Shown: positions 57,655 to 64,000 of the stretch, in pieces | How the letters are laid out: each line of letters opens with the position of its first letter | Position numbering within the stretch: position 1 is the first letter of the stretch | The notes under the pieces: generated by a model | What the model was told of the DNA's origin: nothing | The model's database searches: none | Seen by the model: only the letters and a program-made list of their open reading frames with translations | From: Reticulitermes lucifugus | Lineage: Eukaryota > Arthropoda > Insecta > Blattodea > Rhinotermitidae | Assembly (NCBI GenBank): GCA_026260175.1 | Contig: JAKCWW010000512.1 | Span: 1-64,000 of the forward strand | DNA: 64,000 nt | Direction of reading: 5' to 3' | Position numbers and translations under genes: made by a program

Positions 57655-60140
57655 CGTAATATTCTTATCGTCAGTAAATAGGTGATTATGACTTGTTTCT
57701 AATAGATCCTACGCGATAAAAGAAGAATTTTCCAATAATGTGCACCGGGTTGAATTGCTCACAGATTACTATTTTTCTGGATCATTTTTTCTTGTAATAG
57801 AAACGTCTTAAATTGTTTTTTATAATGCTAAAATTAACATAGTCCAAGTATCCATAATGCTGTCACTACAAATTCGCGACTTTGTGGACATGTCTCTCTT
57901 TTCTCAAAATGTTATTGTGTTCGTGAATCCTTTCCAAATGAGCTAGTAAAATATGACATAAAAATATGATATATATTTGTAATTATTTTTTTATCACATG
58001 TATGTTTCTTATTTAAAAAAAAAGAATAATTTTTAAAATAAGTGTGTTATATTTTCTTTCGGACATCATAGTAGCCGCTTCATTCCACCCACTTACTTTG
58101 CACTGTTTATGTACGTTTATTCTAAATATTATAAACAAAGACGAGGCACAAAACATCGCAGTCGGGTTTGTAGCACATTAAACAGATCCAAATTTAAAAT
58201 CTCGACCATATAGACCGGCTGTCCTGAGTTATGCATAAATTTCTTCCGCCCCTACAGAAAAATTCCGGGAGCTTACATTAAATAGGCCACGACTAATGCT
58301 TTCTTTTTACGGCTTACGCAATTCACTGTCGCCCGAACATTCAAATTCTTTATTTTCAGCTGAATGCAGTAGACATCTGACACAGGATCAATTAATCTGA
58401 GACAACTAGCCTTTACATTTTTCCCTGTCTCAGCATACGTTGTTCTTTTGTCATGTTTGATCTTAGTTGATTAGTAGAAATTCATGGAAGTCTTAGCTGG
58501 CATTTATGCAAACTCAGCTAAATTCCAATGGGCTTTAATTATTGCCAGACATTTCGTCACAATTATTGGCTACATCTTTCTATCAAATTTTAAACACCTC
58601 TAATATCTTACATAATTTACTTTTTATGCTTTGCATGTATCCATACTACCATGAAATAGAACTGAATCTAAATTGTTTTACATTCTGTATATCATATTCA
58701 GGGTCTTCACTGATGGATGGCAGTATCTACTTTAACAGGATTCCACTAACAACATTTAATTTAATTTCCAGCTCCCTTAGTATCAAGTTACCTGTGGGTT
58801 TATGGACTCGTCCTCATGTAATTGACTGTTCCTTTAATCCGTCATTCTCTTTGACAATTGTGTGATTCTTTTTGTGTTTCGCAGGGGAGCTTCTGCTACC
58901 TAGCTCGTTGCTTGCTCTCCCTATTTCAACGAAACTTCTATTTGATTATTCTGTGACACTCTTGCCTCAGTTTGTGTCGTTTGAAGTTTCAACTATTCAG
59001 AGTGCGATGATGACGAAGTTGCATTATATGGATCAAACGCTTCTACTCTTTAATCATACTTACGACTGGTTAACCTTGTCACTTAACGTAACGTTTCATT
59101 AAAGTAGAAAAAGTGAATGGTTATCACAGGTGTGGCGTAGTGTTGCAAGAAATTTAAGCAACACTTCAGGAAATGATTACACGAAGGCAGAGCCCTCTCA
59201 GACATGTTGATTATCTCTCAGAATTTTCAGCCCTAATAACTGATCCGTATTACATACAAATACGATAAATCAAAACTCAAGTCCTCTGGAATGAATCTTC
59301 ATCGATCAACATGCTATGAGATCCCCCGATTATTACATGCAAGTATTTGACCCGCATTCCAGTTCTGTCTTCGCAACATAACCCACACTTTAATTTTTAT
59401 TTTCTGCGTCTATGTACGAGTACTTACCCATATCGGTCTAGACTTTGTTCAGTGTGTATCTTGTGGCGTCACAACATTCCATATTGGCATTCTTTCTTTT
59501 CAGAGGGCTCACGTGTCTTCGACTTATTCCTACCAGTCTTTTTTTAAATCCATCATTTCTCGCTGTTACATGCATCAAAATTGTTGTTATGTTTAATTCA
59601 CGCTTCGAAACACCATGGTTATTATATTTTTCCACCTGCCTTTAACAGTAATGTCCCATAATGTTTCCTTACAGTATGCGCTTTCTTCAGATTTTTAGAA
59701 TAAACAGCTATTTTATCAGTAGGCAGAAATAACCGACTCCCGTCTGTGATGGGGGCACGTTGTCTCAATTGTGACGTAGCAGCTGGACTTCCAATTATAT
59801 TTAAGACAAGTTTCGAATTTTAGAATGATGCTTCAAGAATCTCTGCCTTGATAAAATGCGGAATATTGTATTAGTAATAAAGAATGGCCAGGATAAACAG
59901 AATTAAAATATAATCACAGAAACATGACTTAGGGGTGCGCAAATTCGGATAATTGTTTGCTGAGAGTTTATTCCTAGAGACACAAATTTCACTTAACAAA
60001 TATTTAAGAGAACTGCGTTTACACGTCACTATTCGTAAACACATTGTCTGTTTCATCAATCTTCATTTCAATATGTAAAGCCATCCCGTTACATGTCAAA
60101 CAGGCACAGAGAGGAAGCAAAGGTGTAGCTCTACCTACAT
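57655..60140. other. No named gene; long intergenic stretch
   Basis: Frames at 58542-58865 (107 codons) and 58872-59102 (76 codons) on the plus strand are rich in Leu, Ser and Phe and unrecognised. No transposon was identified. Confidence 0.45.
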
Positions 60141-60164
60141 TCGACCCCCTGCGTTAGAAGGTTT

Positions 60165-60358
60165 GGGTTGGTTAGCGCCATTTCCTGTCCGCTTTACCCC
60201 CGAGAAACAGAGTGAGTACCCATTGTACAGGAGGCTGGGTGGGCCTCGAGGGCGGTCTGGATGTTTCCGGAAAACCTCACTCCCACTGGGGTTGGAACCC
60301 CGGATTGTCCAACCCGTAATGTGTCGCTACTTTAACTAATCTATCCCGGCCACACATT
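60165..60358 (-). mobile_element. tRNA-headed SINE with central block B, minus strand
   Basis: The antisense B box GGGGTTGGAACCCC lies at 60288-60301. The head (GGGATAGATTAGTTAAAGTA in sense) is adjacent. The body in sense reads GGAAACATCCAGACCGCCCT, then CGAGGCCCACCCAGCCTCCT, and ends GGGGGTAAAGCGGACAGGAA. This is the most complete block B copy. Confidence 0.8.
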
Positions 60359-60364
60359 CAGTTA

Positions 60365-60780
60365 TGTAGTCTGTATGAAATTAATCACTATTTATTTGAG
60401 AATCATAATAATCACACAAATGTACTCTGTAGGCAAAAATTAAAAGAATTTTAATGTAAAACGTGTGGCGAATAACCTTAAAACTCTGCTTCAATGGGTT
60501 AGTTAATGTCGACTTATTTACCACGAAGATTTAGCGAGGAACTGCAGAAGAAAACAAACTGAAATCCCATAGACTTCTCACTCAACTCTTCTAAGAAACC
60601 GTGTTCAACTGACGTAGAAATCATTTGCTAGATACCACCATGAAAATTTTTGAGGGCGTAAAGTACCTTATCCAACATTTATTTAGGAAGCAGTACACGA
60701 CGCAAAATTAAAAATGGATTGTTCGAAAAGTCACTGTGCAGTTAAACATATACTATATAATACAATACTGTACCCACAAA
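60365..60780. other. No gene seen
   Basis: AT-rich spacer without recognised repeats. Confidence 0.45.
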
Positions 60781-60784
60781 TAAC

Positions 60785-60815
<31 letters not shown>
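60785..60815. repeat. (AAT)n microsatellite
   Basis: About ten AAT units. Confidence 0.95.
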
Positions 60816-60819
60816 GCAC

Positions 60820-61195
60820 AGTTTATGGAATTGGTGGTTTGCTCCAATCTGCACGTTGTTAGTATTGTCAGCTGTAGTGCCGCATTAACACATTCTGCCA
60901 ATTCTGCTATGTCTTATATTAGTAGATAACTACCGTGGGAGTACCAGATGCACGGCAAATTTTGAACGCCCTGTACATTCATAGACTGGCACAGCTTGCG
61001 CAATAAGCACACTCCATCTCGGCTAAAGAAACAGCTGTTAATGCTGTATAGTGAAATAATCGCTTTTTGTTCAGAGAATCATTCAAAACTCATAAAAGCA
61101 CTCTGCGGAGAGAAAGTACAAATTTTTAATGTTAAATCCAGTGGAACATAAAGCAACAACTAGGCTTTGAAGGATTAACTGACATTTAGGCTTAA
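60820..61195. other. No gene seen
   Basis: Short unrecognised frames only. Confidence 0.4.
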
Positions 61196-61204
61196 CTATA
61201 AAGG

Positions 61205-61493
61205 TAAGTTTTTTTTGTGAAGGTCCCTGCAGCAGATGCTACGGACGCACCGCAGCCTTAAGGCTTCTTGTGGAACCCTGTGATGAAGATGAAAGATGAT
61301 CAGTTTTTTCATTTTTCCAAGTAATGGAACACCGGTGGAATGAAATTGACAGGGGAAAACCGAAGTACTCGGGGAAAAACCTGTCCCAGTGCCACGTTTT
61401 CCACCACAAATCCCACATGGACTGACCCAGAATCGAACACGGGCCTCCGCGGTGGGAGGCCGGCGACTAACCGCCTGAGCCATGGCACGGCCA
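61205..61493 (-). mobile_element. tRNA-headed SINE with central block A, minus strand, intact head
   Basis: In sense the head is TGGCCGTGCCATGGCTCAGG with A box TGGCTCAGGCGGTTAG and B box GTGTTCGATTCTG (61429-61441 antisense). Block A follows (GTGGTGGAAAACGTGGCACT, GGGACAGG, CCCCGAGTACTTCGGTTTTC, CCTGTCAATTTCATTCCACC). The tail is GGTGCGTCCGTAGCATCTGC and an A run. The tail differs from the GTCGTTAAATAAAA tail that follows block A at 11.9 and 23.5 kb. Frames of 68 to 95 codons across it are spurious. Confidence 0.9.
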
Positions 61494-61632
61494 ATTCTTT
61501 ATTTGTTATTATTAATGGGCGAGAAAGTAAGGAAATTTTCACATAGAGTCAAAATTCTGGAGCTTTCATTTTCCTCTCTGGGTTACCTCTAAAACTGCAA
61601 CACTTATGAAAAAGTGTATCGGAAGGGGATTC

Positions 61633-61815
61633 TGTATAGCCCAGCCGGTAAAGCGATTAGCCACGTCTGGACGAAAAAGCAATCGTCGTTAGACTCCGGG
61701 CATTGAAAAGAGGTTTTGTTTTCTTCTATAAAAGGTCCAGACCGGCTGTGGGGTCAACCCACCCTAGACTTCAAGAGGTACGGTGAGTAAAGCTACAGAG
61801 CGTGAAGCTGATAAA
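61633..61815 (+). mobile_element. tRNA-headed SINE with central block B, plus strand
   Basis: Head TATAGCCCAGCCGGTAAAGC with a weak B box (CGTTAGACTCCGGG). The body is AAAGGTCCAGACCGGCTGTG, GGGTCAACCCACCCTAGACT, GTACGGTGAGTAAAGC and a GAGCGTGAAGCTGA end. It abuts the foldback element that follows. Confidence 0.75.
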
Positions 61816-61827
61816 TCACTTGATTTC

Positions 61828-61975
61828 AGGCTTCCGTCGCGATGTTGATGAGATCTGCACTCTTCTGGGATATTATGCTGCGTCGTGTGGTAATTGTTTA
61901 CCGACGTTTCGTGACAATGTGTCAGTAAACAATTACCGCACGACGCCGCGTAATATCCCAGAAGATCTGATAACT
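61828..61975. mobile_element. Foldback element forming a 41-base-arm hairpin
   Basis: The left arm 61861-61901 and right arm 61925-61965 are complementary at 38 of 41 positions, around a 23-base loop. The left flank GGCTTCCGTCGCGATGTTGA, TGAGATCTGCAC is the same terminus as at 53549-53510 (reversed) and 10681-10711. The right end is shortened to GATCTGATAAC. No transposase is encoded. Confidence 0.8.
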
Positions 61976-61979
61976 TACC

Positions 61980-62880
61980 TTCATCTAGTACCGAGGTTTA
62001 AGAACGAGTGCAGTTGTATATCAGCTCCCCCACATGCCTTTATGGCGTGCACAGTGAAGTCACTTTAGTATACAGTTTGGATTTGTCTTTTTCTTTAAAG
62101 TATGTGATTACTTTTACAGATTAAATAAAGTTCAGTGACAATAATACAACTTTAAAGCCGATTCAAATTTAAAACCGCGGTAAAAGCTTTATATGTTTAG
62201 ACACAGTGACAGTGATTTTTCAGCTCTTGCGCAAGTAAACCTCCCGGGCAAATATACGTACACTGGCTTTTATGGTATTTTAGTATAGAAAGCTAAACTT
62301 CAGGACATCTGGGCTGTCGTAGTTTACAGCAGTGATGATGTTTTGCATTGTACCCTCTGAGAATTTTCCTTTATTAACTGTGATATACCGCGCAATAATG
62401 TCACAATATTCCGTCATCTGGTAGTGAGTTTTGAGTACATGGAAAGGGTTAGTGTTTCAGCAAAAATTATTTCCTTCATGTCTTCCTTCCTTTCACATTA
62501 CCTTCCTTTCCTATAAACCTTTAGTAACTTTAACTCCTTCCCTCCCCAGTTCGGTATTCCTTTCGCATGATTTGATTTGCCCCTTCTTCCCCTGCCTTCG
62601 TCAGTCTGCTTCAAGTTAAAACATTTTAAGCAAATATGGATGAAGACGTGTGTTTACACGACAGCAGTGATAATCAGCTGTGCTGCGTTATAGCAACTTT
62701 CCTTCTGACCTTCAAATTCTCTGTGGGCGCACAAGACGAAACATCGCAAGTACACGCATATATACAGACAGGCTGTTGCAGTTATTTTATATATTTGGAG
62801 GATATTGTTTTCTTCAAAGCGGAAAATTCTTACGCATTATTTAAATATTTACCTTATTTAACCACTTTTTTTCAAATTTC
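61980..62880. other. No named gene; part of a 151-codon frame
   Basis: A plus frame runs 62636-63091. Its first 80 codons (DEDVCLHDSSDNQLCCVIAT onward) are unrecognised and its last 65 lie in a SINE, so a coding role is doubtful. Confidence 0.4.
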
Positions 62881-62894
62881 ACATAAGCTGTATG

Positions 62895-63187
62895 TGGGCC
62901 GTGAAAGTGTAGTTGGTATAGCCACTTGCTACGGGCTGGACGGTTCGGGGTTCGAAACCTTGGTGGCAGTGACCTTTTCCATACCCGTCCAGACTGGCCC
63001 TCTGCCGTACCCAACGTACACTACTATAGGTATCGCGTCTTTCTTGGAGGTAAAGCGGCGTAAGCATGGCTTGAATAACCACCCCGTCTAGCGCCAAGGT
63101 TAAAGAAAGAGTAGAGCTAACATGTACTCCGTCCTCTGTGCCTTCATAGCCTGTTATAAGGTGAACTTTACATTTCACCTTCACACA
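62895..63187 (+). mobile_element. tRNA-headed SINE with GTCCAGACTGGCC module, plus strand
   Basis: GGGCCGTGAAAGTGTAGTTG is followed by B box GGTTCGAAACC (62949-62959), CCGTCCAGACTGGCCCTCTG, GGAGGTAAAGCGGC and CGCCAAGGTTAAAGAAAGAG. Its conceptual translation (GRESVVGIATCYGLDGSGFE) is a pattern I have met often as a spurious predicted protein in insects, which supports a high-copy repeat. Confidence 0.8.
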
Positions 63188-63189
63188 TA

Positions 63190-64000
63190 ATCTGTGTGAT
63201 ATAGCACAAGGTTGATGGTGTTGAGAAATGTATTTTCAAAGAGGCAGTCATCATGTGTCTCAAGTTTAAATGCCGTAATATAGATGTTGAGGAAAAAGAA
63301 ACCTCTAATTAAATTGACTGGTCTTCGGAACGAGAATCAAACGCACGGTCTCCCGACTACATTACATTTACTGACGATATATGCATGAATCTTGGCGATT
63401 TATTCGAGCCGAAACCAGTAGTACTCTACATTGTCTGCAAGACGAAGTAAAGGATACCATTTCATTATTTCTCTCTGTTGAAACGATGAAATGCGGGCAA
63501 GCTATTTGGATTCGAATCTCAAAACTGTACAGCATACCGTTGCTGGGGAATATTGTGGTTTCTCTCGCTCTCCCTCAAACCAGATTAATCAATCTTTCGA
63601 AGACTAAAACTGAACTAAATTATACATCAAACCGAGATCACAGCTCAGAATACAGACTGTGCCTCCGTTGTAGGGACCAGTTTGTTAAATTTGCGGTGAT
63701 CGATGTTTGTTATAACAGTCACAAGAAATAAGTAATTGCACTCTGTGGCAAAATGCGCAATAGCTGAATGTTAGGTGCTTGTATATATAGTACGTAGTAA
63801 ACTTTAAAGGATTAAATAGACCACGGCATCTACCTTATAAGAATTTCACATTTAAATATTCAGTAATCCTCACATTCACCGTAATGTTAGTTACTCCAGA
63901 AAGCTTTCTTATATGATGTACAAAATAAGTTATTAAATTAATATTACTTTTCCGATTCGACAGCTTCGGTGGGGAGGAAATTTAAAAATCGTAATATTTT
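63190..64000. other. No named gene; end of window
   Basis: A plus frame of 116 codons (63381-63731) is unrecognised. An antisense B-box-like GAGAATCAAACGCACGG near 63330 suggests a worn SINE head. The 63740-63830 segment has a CTTTAAAGGATTAAATA motif shared with 18540. Confidence 0.35.

Overview
The window looks like AT-rich nuclear DNA from an animal, most likely an insect. It has no operon-like gene packing, no ribosome-binding sites and no long open frame (the longest is 178 codons). It holds many 5'-truncated LINEs, tRNA-headed SINEs with A and B boxes and target-site duplications, foldback elements and microsatellites. The repeat style (a SINE head reading CCAGTGGCCGCGCGGTCTAA, other SINEs ending GTCGTTAAATAAAA, LINE tails of GTTA units) reminds me of blattodean (cockroach or termite) genomes. 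That is recognition from memory, not a search result. Two N-runs (19046-19095 and 51184-51344) show this is a draft assembly.

Layout. 1-5.6 kb: a decayed multi-copy gene of an unnamed arthropod repeat-associated protein family (about 1618-2870), a fragment of a SINE-type repeat and a GATA/TCTG microsatellite. 5.6-15 kb: the densest repeat zone, with three copies of one SINE family, four or five LINE 3' fragments (one of them interrupted by a foldback element), three or four other SINEs and a TA tract. 15-25.5 kb: sparse DNA with a 35-bp-arm inverted repeat, a SINE containing the first gap, the 178-codon open frame, a second LINE type, a core-bearing SINE, and about 700 bp of degenerate TTRN tetranucleotides. 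25.5-32.5 kb: mostly featureless, apart from a GC-rich island near 29.5 kb. 32.5-46 kb: an inverted pair of a 500-bp dispersed repeat about 12 kb apart, two more copies of the main SINE (one with a perfect 13-bp duplication), and two LINE fragments. 46-55 kb: a perfect 95-bp tandem duplication, a SINE containing the second gap, a TCTA tract, a foldback element and a 38-bp minisatellite. 55-64 kb: mostly empty DNA, ending in a cluster of SINEs and a hairpin-forming foldback element.

I found no host gene that can be named. The window reads as intergenic or long-intron DNA built largely from old transposon insertions. The most interesting structure is the modularity of its SINEs: different tRNA-like heads, shared central blocks and interchangeable tails. 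Next come the decayed repeat-family gene, the dispersed-repeat pair, the foldback family nested in a LINE, and the long degenerate tetranucleotide tract.
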